64,000 bases of DNA from RUG11237 sp050874665 (GCA_050874665.1 JBNMLC010000001.1:310001-374000); one strand, 5' to 3'. Shown: positions 42,484 through 51,931, counted from the first letter of the stretch. Notes: generated by a model from the letters alone, not told the origin. Program-made: numbers and translations.

Positions 42484-42855
42484 ATGGCGTGGATACTAGA
42501 GGCAGATAGACCAATTTATACACAGTTAGTAGACAAGATTCAGCGAGATATTGTATCGGGTATCTATCAGGCAGGAGAAAAGATACCGTCGGTTAGAGAA
42601 TTAGCCACTGAGGCTGCGGTAAATCCAAATACAATGCAAAAGGCGTTGGTAGAACTAGAAAGAATAGGGCTTTTGTATACGCAAAGAACCAGTGGAAGAT
42701 TTGTTACGGAGGATGAAGGTATGATTAATAAAGTAAAAGAAGAAATGGCTTCAAAGCAAATACAGATATTTTTAGAAAATATGAAGCAATTAGGATATGA
42801 TGTAAATCAGACCATTCAGGTGATTGAAGAGATGAAAGGGGAAGAAAAGAAATGA
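42484..42855 (+). CDS. GntR-family repressor, YtrA subfamily
   Basis: About 123 residues: an N-terminal winged helix (PIYTQLVDKIQRDIVSGIYQAGEKIPSVREL, then NPNTMQKALVELERIGLLYTQRTSGRFV) with only a short C-terminal helical tail for dimerisation. That is the YtrA layout, with no effector domain. ATG 42484 is chosen because GGAG lies 7 bases upstream; ATG 42460 would add 8 residues. It overlaps the ATPase start (ATGA). Members of this group control adjacent ABC transporters and often respond to cell-wall antibiotics. Confidence 0.88.
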   Translation: MAWILEADRPIYTQLVDKIQRDIVSGIYQAGEKIPSVRELATEAAVNPNTMQKALVELERIGLLYTQRTSGRFVTEDEGMINKVKEEMASKQIQIFLENMKQLGYDVNQTIQVIEEMKGEEKK

Positions 42856-43550
42856 GTTATTTGATAGAGTCGAATCATCTTTGCAAAAAATTTGGAAATA
42901 AACAGGCATTGACAGATATCAATCTTAGGATTGAACGAGGAAGAATTATTGGATTGCTAGGTCCTAACGGCAGTGGAAAAAGTACAATGATTAAGATGAT
43001 AAATGGCTTGATGATGCCTACAGAAGGCGAAGTTTTTATTGATGGAAAGAAACCGGGTGTTGAAACAAAGAAAATTGTTTCATATTTACCAGAACGCACC
43101 TATCTGAATGAATGGATGAAGGTAAGGGAATTATTGGATTATTTTCAAGATTTTTATGAGGATTTTCAAAGGGACAGAGCGGAGGTTATGCTGAAAAACC
43201 TTAACATCGATATGGAAGATAAGTTAAAAACTATGTCAAAGGGAACCAAGGAAAAGGTACAGTTAATTCTTGTGATGAGCAGAGATGCAGAATTATATAT
43301 TTTGGATGAACCTATTGGGGGCGTGGACCCGGCAGCGCGAGATTATATATTGCGCACTATCATAGGAAACTATAATGAGAATGCTACAGTGCTTTTATCT
43401 ACACATCTTATTTCTGATATTGAAAATATTTTGGACGAAGTTATATTTTTGCAATATGGACAGATTCGCTTCCATGCTTCTGTAGATGAAATCAGAAGTA
43501 AAGAAGGAAAGAGTGTAGATCAGTTATTTAGGGAGGTATATAAATGTTAG
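42852..43550 (+). CDS. ABC transporter ATP-binding protein (YtrB-like)
   Basis: A 232-residue ATPase. Walker A is GPNGSGKST, Walker B YILDEPIGGVDP, and the H-loop STHLISD. The signature is divergent (MSKGTKEK), as in other YtrB and BcrA-like proteins. It overlaps the regulator stop by four bases and the permease start by seven, so the three genes are translationally coupled. It would drive the membrane protein at 43544. Confidence 0.9.
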   Translation: MSYLIESNHLCKKFGNKQALTDINLRIERGRIIGLLGPNGSGKSTMIKMINGLMMPTEGEVFIDGKKPGVETKKIVSYLPERTYLNEWMKVRELLDYFQDFYEDFQRDRAEVMLKNLNIDMEDKLKTMSKGTKEKVQLILVMSRDAELYILDEPIGGVDPAARDYILRTIIGNYNENATVLLSTHLISDIENILDEVIFLQYGQIRFHASVDEIRSKEGKSVDQLFREVYKC

Positions 43551-44341
43551 GAAAATTGATAAAACATGAATGGAAGGCAGTAGCAAAAGTACTGGCAATT
43601 ATACATATTGCACTGATTCTAATGGCAATGGTAGGAAAAATTATGCTTAGCATAGATGCATTAGAAGAAGCATGGCCAATGTGGTCAGCATTATTATTTG
43701 TATATGTGCTTTCGGTGATAGCAGTCGGGGTGGGAACTCAGATTTATCTGGCAATGAGATTTTATAAAAATATGTATACAGATGAGGGCTATTTATCCTT
43801 TACACTTCCGGTAAAACCGTGGGAACATATTTTTTCAAAAACGCTGGTAGCTTCTATCTGGATTGTAATTGATGTAGTGGTTATTGTAGCATCTATTATC
43901 ATTCTTGTGATGTATCGAGGAATGGGAACTGAATTTTTGAAGGGCTGGAATGAGTTCATGTCAGAGGTGGGAATATATGGAATTCATGGTGTGTGGACCA
44001 TAATTCAGATGATTGTAATGACAGTAGTAGCTATAATTTCAGTACCATTAACTTATTATTTTTCTATTTCCATTGGACAATTGTTTAACACCCATAAAAT
44101 GTTGGCGTCTGTCGTGGTATTTTTCATTGTGACTAACGTCAGTCAGGTGCTTTCTACGATAATCAGCACAACCTTTATGATAAAACCACTATATGCAAAT
44201 GCCGAAGCTGAAAACGTTAGTGTAGGGTTAGATTTATATAATAGTTTATTAAATGCGGGTATGATAGAGCAAGTAGTGTTTGCAGTGGCATTTGCGTTGA
44301 TAACCAATTATATTATGAACAGGAAACTGAATTTAGAGTAA
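43544..44341 (+). CDS. ABC transporter permease (ABC-2 type)
   Basis: A 265-residue membrane protein with about six hydrophobic helices (near 15-35, 45-75, 105-130, 150-185, 190-215 and 240-262). It starts MLGKLIKHEWKAVAKVL, the cytoplasmic N-terminus usual for ABC-2 permeases of this operon type. It is the third gene of the GntR operon, with a terminator about 75 bases after the stop. The transported substrate is unknown. Confidence 0.82.
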   Translation: MLGKLIKHEWKAVAKVLAIIHIALILMAMVGKIMLSIDALEEAWPMWSALLFVYVLSVIAVGVGTQIYLAMRFYKNMYTDEGYLSFTLPVKPWEHIFSKTLVASIWIVIDVVVIVASIIILVMYRGMGTEFLKGWNEFMSEVGIYGIHGVWTIIQMIVMTVVAIISVPLTYYFSISIGQLFNTHKMLASVVVFFIVTNVSQVLSTIISTTFMIKPLYANAEAENVSVGLDLYNSLLNAGMIEQVVFAVAFALITNYIMNRKLNLE

Positions 44342-44378
44342 GATTACGTTAGTGCATGCAATGACAAGCGGGGATTTC

Positions 44379-44407
44379 TTGACAATGCACAGATTCGTTG
44401 ATAGAAT
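44379..44407 (+). promoter_or_regulatory. Candidate upstream promoter in the glnA leader
   Basis: TTGACA (44379-44384), 17 bases, then TAGAAT (44402-44407). Transcription would begin about 44413, right at the terminator-like hairpin at 44416. Its use is uncertain. Confidence 0.4.
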
Positions 44408-44415
44408 AAGATATG

Positions 44416-44455
44416 GACAGAGAGGTTCAAAAAAGGACGTTCTCTGTCTTTTTTT
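44416..44455 (+). terminator. Intrinsic terminator between the ABC operon and glnA
   Basis: GACAGAGA (44416-44423) pairs exactly with TCTCTGTC (44441-44448), followed by seven T. It ends the GntR operon, or acts as an attenuator for transcripts entering glnA. A second hairpin follows at 44456-44475 (7-bp stem, one G-T pair, six-base loop GGAAGT), and a third is possible near 44483. Confidence 0.8.
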
Positions 44456-44506
44456 GCGGCATGGAAGTATGCTGCTGGTGTAACCCGCCGCAGGTGGGAA
44501 CAAGAA

Positions 44507-44535
44507 TTGACAGAAACACCATGAATTGATATGAT
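44507..44535 (+). promoter_or_regulatory. Promoter of glnA
   Basis: TTGACA (44507-44512) and TATGAT (44530-44535) are spaced by 17 bases, about 62 bases before the glnA start. It is a strong consensus promoter lying after the terminator, so it is the likely main glnA promoter. Confidence 0.7.
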
Positions 44536-44597
44536 AAGTGGGGTGTTTTGGAACGCTGTTTGTCCCAAATTGCATATTTAGTAAAGGAGAGAGTGAA

Positions 44598-45929
44598 ATG
44601 AGTAAATACACCAAGGAAGATGTAATGAAACTTGTAGAAGATGAAGATGTAGAATTTATCAGATTGCAGTTTACGGATATGTTTGGAACACTGAAGAATA
44701 TTGCAATAACTTCAAGTCAGTTAGAGAAAGCGTTGGACAATAAGTGTATGTTTGATGGTTCCTCCATTGAAGGATTTGTAAGAATTGAAGAAAGTGATAT
44801 GTATTTGTACCCGGATTTAGATACCCTGGCGATTTTTCCGTGGCGTCCACAGCAGGGAAAGGTAGCACGTTTGATTTGTGATGTGTATCGCCCGGACGGA
44901 AAACCGTTTGAAGGGGATCCTAGATATATATTGAAAAAAGAGATTGCGCAAGCGAAAGAATTAGGGTATGAATTTAATGTTGGTCCGGAATGTGAGTTTT
45001 TCTTATATCATACAGATGATAATTCACAGCCAACCACGATTACACATGAAAAAGCAGGATACTTTGATTTAAGCCCGGTGGACTATGGTGAAAATGCAAG
45101 ACGAGATATGGTTTTGACCTTGGAGGATATGGGATTTGAAATCGAAGCTTCGCATCATGAGGTGGCACCGGCACAGCACGAAATAGATTTTAAATACGGT
45201 GAAGCATTGAATACGGCAGATAATATTATGACCTTTAAGCTTACCGTAAAAACAATTGCAAAACGTCATGGTCTGCATGCCACTTTTATGCCAAAACCGA
45301 AGACTGGAATTAATGGTTCCGGAATGCACACCAATATGTCGCTGTTTAAAGACGGTAAGAATGCCTTTTTTAATCCAGAGGATAAAAATGGTTTAAGTAA
45401 AGAAGCTTATTATTTTATTGGTGGAATTATGAAACACATCAATGCGATTACAGCAATAGCCAATCCGTTGGTAAATTCTTATAAACGTCTGGTTCCGGGG
45501 TACGAGGCACCAGTGTATATTGCATGGTCAGCGAAGAATCGAAGTCCGCTGGTAAGAATTCCGGCAGCCAGAGGTGAAGGCACAAGAGTGGAATTGCGGA
45601 GTCCGGATCCGGCATGTAATCCGTATCTGACATTGGCACTGTGCCTGGCGGCAGGAATGGAAGGAATAAAGAATAAAATTGAGCCACCGGAAAGTGTAGA
45701 TAAAAATATTTTTGATATGACAGAGGAAGAAAAGGAAAAAGAAAATATTAAAGGACTGCCGGAAAATCTGATAGAAGCGGTAAGAGCGCTGGAAGAAGAT
45801 ACGTTTGTTCAGGGAGTACTCGGAGAACATGTATCAAAGAAGTACATTGAATCCAAGAAAGTAGAATGGAAAGAATACATCAGCCAAGTCAGTGAATGGG
45901 AAACAGACACCTATCTTTACCGTATTTAG
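44598..45929 (+). CDS. glnA: Glutamine synthetase, type I
   Basis: 443 residues, the GSI-alpha length found in Firmicutes. Motifs: MFDGSSIEGFVRIEESDM, VGPECEFFLY, HHEVAPAQHEI, NGSGMHTNMSLF, and RIPAARGEGTRVELRSPDP. It makes glutamine from glutamate, ammonia and ATP in the cytoplasm. ATG 44598 has AAAGGAG 8 bases upstream; an earlier in-frame ATG at 44538 would add 20 residues with no homology and lies at the -10 of the promoter. An ANTAR-domain protein follows 45 bases later, a common pairing in Clostridia that suggests antitermination control. Confidence 0.96.
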   Translation: MSKYTKEDVMKLVEDEDVEFIRLQFTDMFGTLKNIAITSSQLEKALDNKCMFDGSSIEGFVRIEESDMYLYPDLDTLAIFPWRPQQGKVARLICDVYRPDGKPFEGDPRYILKKEIAQAKELGYEFNVGPECEFFLYHTDDNSQPTTITHEKAGYFDLSPVDYGENARRDMVLTLEDMGFEIEASHHEVAPAQHEIDFKYGEALNTADNIMTFKLTVKTIAKRHGLHATFMPKPKTGINGSGMHTNMSLFKDGKNAFFNPEDKNGLSKEAYYFIGGIMKHINAITAIANPLVNSYKRLVPGYEAPVYIAWSAKNRSPLVRIPAARGEGTRVELRSPDPACNPYLTLALCLAAGMEGIKNKIEPPESVDKNIFDMTEEEKEKENIKGLPENLIEAVRALEEDTFVQGVLGEHVSKKYIESKKVEWKEYISQVSEWETDTYLYRI

Positions 45930-45974
45930 TGTTATAACAACACAAAATCTACATTAGGGTAAGGAGGTGTGAAG

Positions 45975-46523
45975 TTGACTAGCATAATTGTAGTATTTCC
46001 GAAGATAGAAGATGCCAAAAACATCAAAAATCTGTTGACCAGAAGCGGATTTCATGTGCTTATGGCGTGCAATACAGGGGCACAGGCACTGCAGCAGATG
46101 GATCAGCTAGATGGGGGCATTGTAGTTTGCGGTTATAAGATGGCGGATATGATATATTCTCAGTTACGGGATTATATGCCACCACAATTTGAAATGCTGT
46201 TAGTTGCTTCGCAAAACCTATGGAGTGAATGTTCTAATAGTAACCTTGTGTGTCTGGCAATGCCTATCAAAGTGCATGAACTTGTGAATACACTTGAGAT
46301 GATGGTTCAGACGCAGGAAAGAAGGAAGAAAAAGGCAAAACAGAAGGGAAAAATAAGAACGCCGGAGGAACAGGCACTCATTCTGGATGCCAAACATCTT
46401 CTTATGGAACGAAATAATATGACAGAGGAAGAAGCGCATCGTTATATACAAAAGTGCAGCATGGACAGTGGAACGAATATGGTAGAAACTGCACAGATGA
46501 TACTTAGTGTAATGAATACCTAA
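45975..46523 (+). CDS. ANTAR-domain RNA-binding antiterminator (AmiR/NasR type)
   Basis: About 182 residues. The N-terminal receiver-like domain (SIIVVFPKIEDAKNIKNLLTR onwards) lacks the usual phospho-acceptor Asp pattern, so it is probably a pseudo-receiver. The C-terminal three-helix ANTAR domain (about 125-182) contains AKHLLMERNNMTEEEAHRYIQ. ANTAR proteins bind tandem RNA hairpins and prevent termination. The start is TTG 45975, because AAGGAGG (45961-45967) is 7 bases from it but only one base from GTG 45969. It follows glnA, so nitrogen control is likely but not shown. Confidence 0.85.
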   Translation: MTSIIVVFPKIEDAKNIKNLLTRSGFHVLMACNTGAQALQQMDQLDGGIVVCGYKMADMIYSQLRDYMPPQFEMLLVASQNLWSECSNSNLVCLAMPIKVHELVNTLEMMVQTQERRKKKAKQKGKIRTPEEQALILDAKHLLMERNNMTEEEAHRYIQKCSMDSGTNMVETAQMILSVMNT

Positions 46524-46544
46524 AATATAAGGAGGGCGGTATCT

Positions 46545-47378
46545 ATGAAATTTACAAAAATGCATGGAATTGGAAATGATTATGTTTATGTAAATGGTTT
46601 TGAAGAAAAGGTTGCAGATAAGGCAGCAGCGGCTGTCAAGGTAAGCGACCGCCATTTTGGAATCGGTTCTGATGGCTTGATTTTTATTAATCCATCAGAA
46701 GTTGCGGATTTTGAAATGGAAATGTATAACAGCGATGGCTCAAGAGCAGAAATGTGTGGAAATGGAATTCGTTGCGTGGCAAAATATGTATATGATTTTG
46801 GCTTGACCAATAAGACAAAAATCAGTATAGAAACGCTAGGTGGCATAAAATATCTGGATTTGTCTGTAGAAGGCGGTAAAGTGAAGAAAGTTACAGTAGA
46901 TATGGGAGAGCCGGAACTAAATGCCGGGAAAATACCTGTTCTTTCTCCAAATGAAAAAGTCATAAATGAAGATATTAGCATAGATGGGAAAATTTATCAA
47001 ATTACGGCGGTTTCTATGGGCAATCCTCATGCAGTAGTCTATTATGACGGAATTGCAAACATGGAAATTGAAAAGTTAGGACCGAAATTTGAATGCCATG
47101 AAAGATTTCCAAGACGTATCAATACAGAGTTTGTGGAGGTTATTGACCGTAATACGGTTTCCATGCGTGTATGGGAACGTGGAGCAGGCGAAACGTTAGC
47201 CTGTGGTACTGGCGCATGTGCAGTTACAGTGGCAAGTATATTAAATGGATTGACAGATTCTAAAGTAAAGGTTAAATTATTAGGTGGGGATTTATTTATC
47301 CATTGGGATAAAGAAACAAATCATGTTTATATGACAGGCCCTGCAGAGACAGTATTTCAGGGTGAGATTGAAATATAA
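46545..47378 (+). CDS. dapF: Diaminopimelate epimerase
   Basis: 277 residues. The two catalytic Cys motifs are visible: MCGNGIRC (about residue 75) and LACGTGACA (about 220). It starts MKFTKMHGIGNDYVY, as is standard for DapF. It converts LL- to meso-diaminopimelate for lysine and peptidoglycan. The aminotransferase dapL follows 27 bases downstream, so the two last steps before meso-DAP are co-transcribed. Confidence 0.96.
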   Translation: MKFTKMHGIGNDYVYVNGFEEKVADKAAAAVKVSDRHFGIGSDGLIFINPSEVADFEMEMYNSDGSRAEMCGNGIRCVAKYVYDFGLTNKTKISIETLGGIKYLDLSVEGGKVKKVTVDMGEPELNAGKIPVLSPNEKVINEDISIDGKIYQITAVSMGNPHAVVYYDGIANMEIEKLGPKFECHERFPRRINTEFVEVIDRNTVSMRVWERGAGETLACGTGACAVTVASILNGLTDSKVKVKLLGGDLFIHWDKETNHVYMTGPAETVFQGEIEI

Positions 47379-47405
47379 AGTAACGAAACACTAGGAGGAA
47401 AGAAA

Positions 47406-48620
47406 ATGGCAAAAGTAAATGACAACTATCTTAAATTACCGGGAAGTTACCTTTTTTCCACAATTGGAAAAAAAGTAAATGCTTTTCAACAGGCAAATCC
47501 GGACAAAAAGGTGATTCGCCTCGGTATCGGTGATGTAACACAACCTTTGGCACCGGCAATTATCGAAGCAATGCATTCTGCAGTAGATGAAATGGGCAAG
47601 GCAGAAACTTTTCATGGATATGCACCGGACTTGGGATATGAGTTTTTAAGAAATGCAATTGTAGAAAACGATTACAAGGCAAGAGGATGTGATATTTCAG
47701 CAGACGAGATTTTTGTTTCAGACGGTGCAAAATGTGACTCATCTAATATTCAGGAAATATTCAGCTTAGATAATAAGATTGCAGTTTGCGACCCTGTATA
47801 CCCTGTTTATGTGGATTCTAACGTAATGGCAGGAAGAACAGGAACTTATGATGCAAAAACAGAAACATGGAGCGATGTAATTTATATGCCTTGCCTGGCA
47901 GATAATAACTTTGCACCAGAACTTCCAAAAGAAACACCGGATTTGATTTATCTTTGTTTTCCAAATAATCCGACAGGTTCTACAATTACAAAAGCACAGC
48001 TTCAGGAATGGGTAGATTATGCAAATAAGGTAGGTTCAGTGATTATTTATGATGCTGCCTATGAAGCATATATTTCTGAAAGTGATGTGCCACATACTAT
48101 TTACGAATGTGAAGGAGCAAAAACCTGTGCAATTGAATTGAAGAGCTTTTCAAAGAATGCCGGATTTACCGGAGTTCGTTTGGGATATACCGTGATTCCG
48201 AAGGAATTAAAGTGCAATGGAACTGCATTAAATCCTTTATGGGCAAGACGTCACGGAACAAAATACAATGGAGCACCATATATTGTCCAGCGTGCAGGTG
48301 AGGCTGTTTATTCTGCCGCAGGAAAAGAACAGCTTGCAAAGCAGGTTGCTTATTATATGAATAACGCAAAAACAATCAAAGAAGGTCTTGCGTCAGCAGG
48401 TTATACGGTATCTGGTGGTGTAAATGCACCATATATCTGGTTAAAGACTCCAGAAAATATGACCTCATGGGAATTCTTTGATTTCTTATTAGAAAAAGCC
48501 AATGTGGTAGGTACTCCGGGTTCAGGATTCGGACCAAGCGGAGAAGGATACTTCCGTCTGACAGCCTTTGGAACCTATGAAAATACACTGGCGGCAATTG
48601 AAAGAATTAAGGCATTATAA
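47406..48620 (+). CDS. dapL: LL-diaminopimelate aminotransferase
   Basis: 404 residues, fold type I PLP enzyme. Motifs: PGSYLFSTIGKKV, LGIGDVTQPLAP, CFPNNPTGS, and PLP lysine in ELKSFSKNAGFTGVRLGY. DapL converts tetrahydrodipicolinate directly to LL-DAP, bypassing the succinyl or acetyl routes; it is found in some Clostridia, chlamydiae, cyanobacteria and plants. It makes the substrate of DapF, its upstream neighbour. Confidence 0.96.
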   Translation: MAKVNDNYLKLPGSYLFSTIGKKVNAFQQANPDKKVIRLGIGDVTQPLAPAIIEAMHSAVDEMGKAETFHGYAPDLGYEFLRNAIVENDYKARGCDISADEIFVSDGAKCDSSNIQEIFSLDNKIAVCDPVYPVYVDSNVMAGRTGTYDAKTETWSDVIYMPCLADNNFAPELPKETPDLIYLCFPNNPTGSTITKAQLQEWVDYANKVGSVIIYDAAYEAYISESDVPHTIYECEGAKTCAIELKSFSKNAGFTGVRLGYTVIPKELKCNGTALNPLWARRHGTKYNGAPYIVQRAGEAVYSAAGKEQLAKQVAYYMNNAKTIKEGLASAGYTVSGGVNAPYIWLKTPENMTSWEFFDFLLEKANVVGTPGSGFGPSGEGYFRLTAFGTYENTLAAIERIKAL

Positions 48621-48646
48621 GAGCAGATAACAGAGTGATTATAAGG

Positions 48647-48667
48647 GGCAGCCTTCGGGCTGCCTTT
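48647..48667 (+). terminator. Intrinsic terminator after dapL
   Basis: GGCAGCC, TTCG loop, GGCTGCC, then TTT. A compact 7-bp stem with a stable tetraloop, 27 bases after the stop; the T-run is short. Confidence 0.75.
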
Positions 48668-48724
48668 AAAAGTTACAAAAACATTACGAAAAATCGGTAA
48701 AAATCACGAAAAAAACATTTGATA

Positions 48725-48753
48725 TTGTAATATTTATAAAAAAAATGTATGAT
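48725..48753 (+). promoter_or_regulatory. Candidate promoter for the glycosyltransferase gene
   Basis: TTGTAA (48725-48730), 17 bases, TATGAT (48748-48753), 45 bases before the start codon and after the dapL terminator. Confidence 0.5.
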
Positions 48754-48798
48754 AAGAATGGCTGTAATCGCCAAATGTAAACATAAAGGGGAAGAAAT

Positions 48799-49509
48799 AT
48801 GGATAAATTATATATTGTGATTCCTGCTTACAATGAAGAGGCAAATATCGAAAATGTGATAGATGACTGGTATCCGGTAATAGAAAAGGTTGGCGGAGAA
48901 AGCAGGCTGGTTATTATTAATGACGGAAGCAAGGATAACACATATGAAATTATGCAAAAACTAAAAGAGGAAAAGAATCTTACTATGTTTCAACCTATGA
49001 CAAAGCCAAACGGTGGTCATGGGGCAACGATTCTCTTTGGTTATAATTATGCAATTGAACAGGGAGCAGATTATATTTTCCAGACAGATTCGGATGGTCA
49101 GACATTGCCGGAAGAGTTCTGGCAGTTCTGGGAAGAAAGGGAAAAATATGATATGTTGATTGGACATCGGAGTAAGAGGAAAGACGGTTCTTCCAGAGTT
49201 TTTGTCACAAAAACATTAAAGTTAGTAATTCGTCTTTGCTTTGGCGTTTCTGTAACGGATGCAAATACACCATTCCGTGTTATGAAGGTCAGCACTTTAA
49301 AGCAGTACATAGGATTGATTCCAAAGGACTATAATTTGTCTAATGTAATAATTTCTGTTATTTATGCAAAGAAAAAACTTGCAGTAAAATATATTCCGAT
49401 TACTTTTAGAGAACGTCAGGGTGGCGTAAATTCTATTAATATTAAAAAAATTATAGGAATTGGAAGGCAGGCAGTCAAAGATTTCAAAGTAATAGGAAAA
49501 ACAATATAG
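48799..49509 (+). CDS. Family 2 glycosyltransferase (polyprenyl-phosphate sugar synthase type)
   Basis: 236 residues with GT-A motifs: VIPAYNEEANIENVI, LVIINDGSKDNTY, GHGATILFGYNYA, and the metal-binding QTDSDGQ. It resembles dolichyl/undecaprenyl-phosphate mannose or glucose synthases, without a C-terminal membrane domain. It is followed 14 bases later by a large DUF2298-type membrane protein, so it may make the lipid-linked sugar donor used by that protein. The sugar and acceptor are unknown. Confidence 0.88.
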   Translation: MDKLYIVIPAYNEEANIENVIDDWYPVIEKVGGESRLVIINDGSKDNTYEIMQKLKEEKNLTMFQPMTKPNGGHGATILFGYNYAIEQGADYIFQTDSDGQTLPEEFWQFWEEREKYDMLIGHRSKRKDGSSRVFVTKTLKLVIRLCFGVSVTDANTPFRVMKVSTLKQYIGLIPKDYNLSNVIISVIYAKKKLAVKYIPITFRERQGGVNSINIKKIIGIGRQAVKDFKVIGKTI

Positions 49510-49523
49510 TTTAAGGTGGTATT

Positions 49524-51842
49524 ATGAAAAAAGAATTACAAAGTGAAAAGATTGTAACAGGAGTACTTGCAGTACTTACACTTCTGACGATTATTCTGGG
49601 TATCCAGTTTATGGGTGGAGATTTTGGAAAAGTTCTCTTATGGTGGGGAGTGCTGCTGGGTATCGGTGTGATTACCATGCCGTTTACCTACATGATGTTT
49701 TCGAGATTTAGTGATTTTGGCTGGGCATTTTCAAAATCCATAGGTCTTGCACTTACGTCTTGGCTTATGTGGGTATTTTCTTCCATAAAAATAATGAAAT
49801 TCAGTCAGTTCGGCTGCATTTTTGTTTGTGTCATTCTGTTGGTGCTCAACGGCTTGCTATATTTCTTTGCTTACCGAAAAAAGGAAAAAAAGATTAGCTT
49901 TACAATGGAGAACTTTAATAGTATTTTTTGCGTGGAAGTTATTTTTCTTGCAACCTTTACCTTCTGGAGTTATTTAAGAGGCTGTAAGCCGGAAGCATAT
50001 GGAACGGAAAAATTCATGGACTTTGGATTTATGAAAATTATGGAACGTTCTGAGTATATGCCGCCGCAGGATTTATGGTTGTCCGGCGAATCCCTGAATT
50101 ATTATTATGTAGGACAGTTTGTAGGAACATTTTTATCAAAACTTTCGGGAATTGGCGTAGAGTATGGATATAACTTAATGTTGATGACAATTGCAGCACT
50201 TAGCTGTGCACTTGTATTTTCATTGGTTCGCAATTGTTTCACGCAGCTTACTTTTGAAAAAATTAAAAATGTAAGACCATTTGCGGTAGCCGCAGGAGTC
50301 ATCAGTGTACTTGCAGTGGTATTTGCAGGAAATGGACATTATATTGTATATGGTTTATTAAGACCGTGGCTTCAAAAATTTACGGGTGCAGAGGTGACTT
50401 CTTACTGGTTCCCGAATTCTACAAGATATATTGGATATGAGCCGGATGTTCCGGATAAAACGATTCATGAATTTCCTTCGTATTCTTTTATATTAGGAGA
50501 TTTGCATGCACATGTAATTAATATTATCTTTGTGCTTTCTGTGCTTGGAATTTTATTTGCATGGCTTTTGTACCGCAGAGATTTAATTAAGAATAATAAA
50601 GGATACTCTATGGTACAGGAGGTTTTGAGTCCTCATATATTAGCGCTGGGATTTTTTATTGGATTTTTCCATACTACAAATTTCTGGGACTATCCAATTT
50701 ATTATGTAGTATCCGGTGCAATTATTTTGTTTTCTAATATTGTGCTTTGCAATTTTGATAAGTACTCCATTGGAATGACTGCCATTCAGGGAGTGGTGAT
50801 TTTTGCACTTGGCACAATTTGCTGCCTTCCATTTACGTTGGCATTTAACCAGATCTCTACAGAAATTAAGTTTGTTACAAGCAGAACAATGTTATATCAG
50901 TTGGCAATTTTGTGGGCAATACCATTTTTTACAGTAGTATTATATATTGGAAATATGATTTATCGAAATATCAGGCAGGGCATATACAAAGAGGCAAAAA
51001 ATGTAAATCCGGTGGCAAGATTTTTCGGTGCCATGAAATCGTCAGATTTGTTTATGTTTGTACTGGGACTTTGTGCCATTGGTTTAACATTTATGCCGGA
51101 AGTAATTTATGTAAAAGATATTTATGAAGGAGATTATTCAAGAGCGAATACAATGTTTAAATTGACCTATCAGGCATATATTATGTACGGCATTGTCATT
51201 GGATATGCATTAATGAAGCTGTTTATTCAGGGAAAAGGTATCGTTCGCAGATGTTGTATACTGATTTCAGTTTTATTCCTTCTTACGTTGGGATATTTTG
51301 GAACTGGCAGCAAGGCATGGTTTGGCGAGTATGCTAATAAAGATACTTATAAAGGGTTAGATGCGACTGATTTCGTTGAAAACGAATGTTATGCAGATTA
51401 CGAAGGTACCAATTGGCTGAATGATAACGTAGAGGGAACACCGGTAGTATTAGAAGCCAATGGTGACAGCTACACATTCTATGAACGAGTTTCTGCAATA
51501 ACCGGTTTACCAACTGTGTTAGGCTGGAGAACCCATGAATGGCTGTGGCAGAGTGATGGAAGTGGAGAATTTCCGGCAATTGTCAGTGAGAGAGAAGGAG
51601 ATGTAAGAACCTTTTATACGAACACAGATGTCAATGTGGCGAGGGAATTAATTGAAAAGTATGACATTTCTTATATTTATATAGGAAAATGTGAATATGA
51701 AAAATTCCCGGAAATGAATACGGACTTTTTAAAAACTCTTGGCGAGGTGGTATTTGAAACTACTACGGATTTAACTTATAAAGTGAATGATGTAGACCAG
51801 ACGGTGGAGAAAACGACTTATATTATCGAAGTGAATCGTTAA
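49524..51842 (+). CDS. DUF2298/YYY-type polytopic membrane protein, putative GT-C glycosyltransferase
   Basis: 772 residues with about 14-16 membrane helices and a C-terminal soluble part (about 620-772). It has the run of tyrosines in SLNYYYVGQF that names the YYY family, an acidic site before it (LWLSGESLNYYY), HEFPSYSFILGDLHAHV, and GDYSRANTMFKLTYQ. This family is scattered through Archaea, Chloroflexi and some Clostridia and looks like a GT-C membrane glycosyltransferase. Pairing with the GT2 gene fits a lipid-sugar-dependent reaction on the outer face, but no substrate is known. Confidence 0.8.
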   Translation: MKKELQSEKIVTGVLAVLTLLTIILGIQFMGGDFGKVLLWWGVLLGIGVITMPFTYMMFSRFSDFGWAFSKSIGLALTSWLMWVFSSIKIMKFSQFGCIFVCVILLVLNGLLYFFAYRKKEKKISFTMENFNSIFCVEVIFLATFTFWSYLRGCKPEAYGTEKFMDFGFMKIMERSEYMPPQDLWLSGESLNYYYVGQFVGTFLSKLSGIGVEYGYNLMLMTIAALSCALVFSLVRNCFTQLTFEKIKNVRPFAVAAGVISVLAVVFAGNGHYIVYGLLRPWLQKFTGAEVTSYWFPNSTRYIGYEPDVPDKTIHEFPSYSFILGDLHAHVINIIFVLSVLGILFAWLLYRRDLIKNNKGYSMVQEVLSPHILALGFFIGFFHTTNFWDYPIYYVVSGAIILFSNIVLCNFDKYSIGMTAIQGVVIFALGTICCLPFTLAFNQISTEIKFVTSRTMLYQLAILWAIPFFTVVLYIGNMIYRNIRQGIYKEAKNVNPVARFFGAMKSSDLFMFVLGLCAIGLTFMPEVIYVKDIYEGDYSRANTMFKLTYQAYIMYGIVIGYALMKLFIQGKGIVRRCCILISVLFLLTLGYFGTGSKAWFGEYANKDTYKGLDATDFVENECYADYEGTNWLNDNVEGTPVVLEANGDSYTFYERVSAITGLPTVLGWRTHEWLWQSDGSGEFPAIVSEREGDVRTFYTNTDVNVARELIEKYDISYIYIGKCEYEKFPEMNTDFLKTLGEVVFETTTDLTYKVNDVDQTVEKTTYIIEVNR

Positions 51843-51931
51843 TGGCTATCAGGTGAAAAGGTGTATTTGCTATATGCGTCCTGCTAACCAATTGAATTGT
51901 TACAAAAAAATAATTTTTCGCTTCTTCCTGC

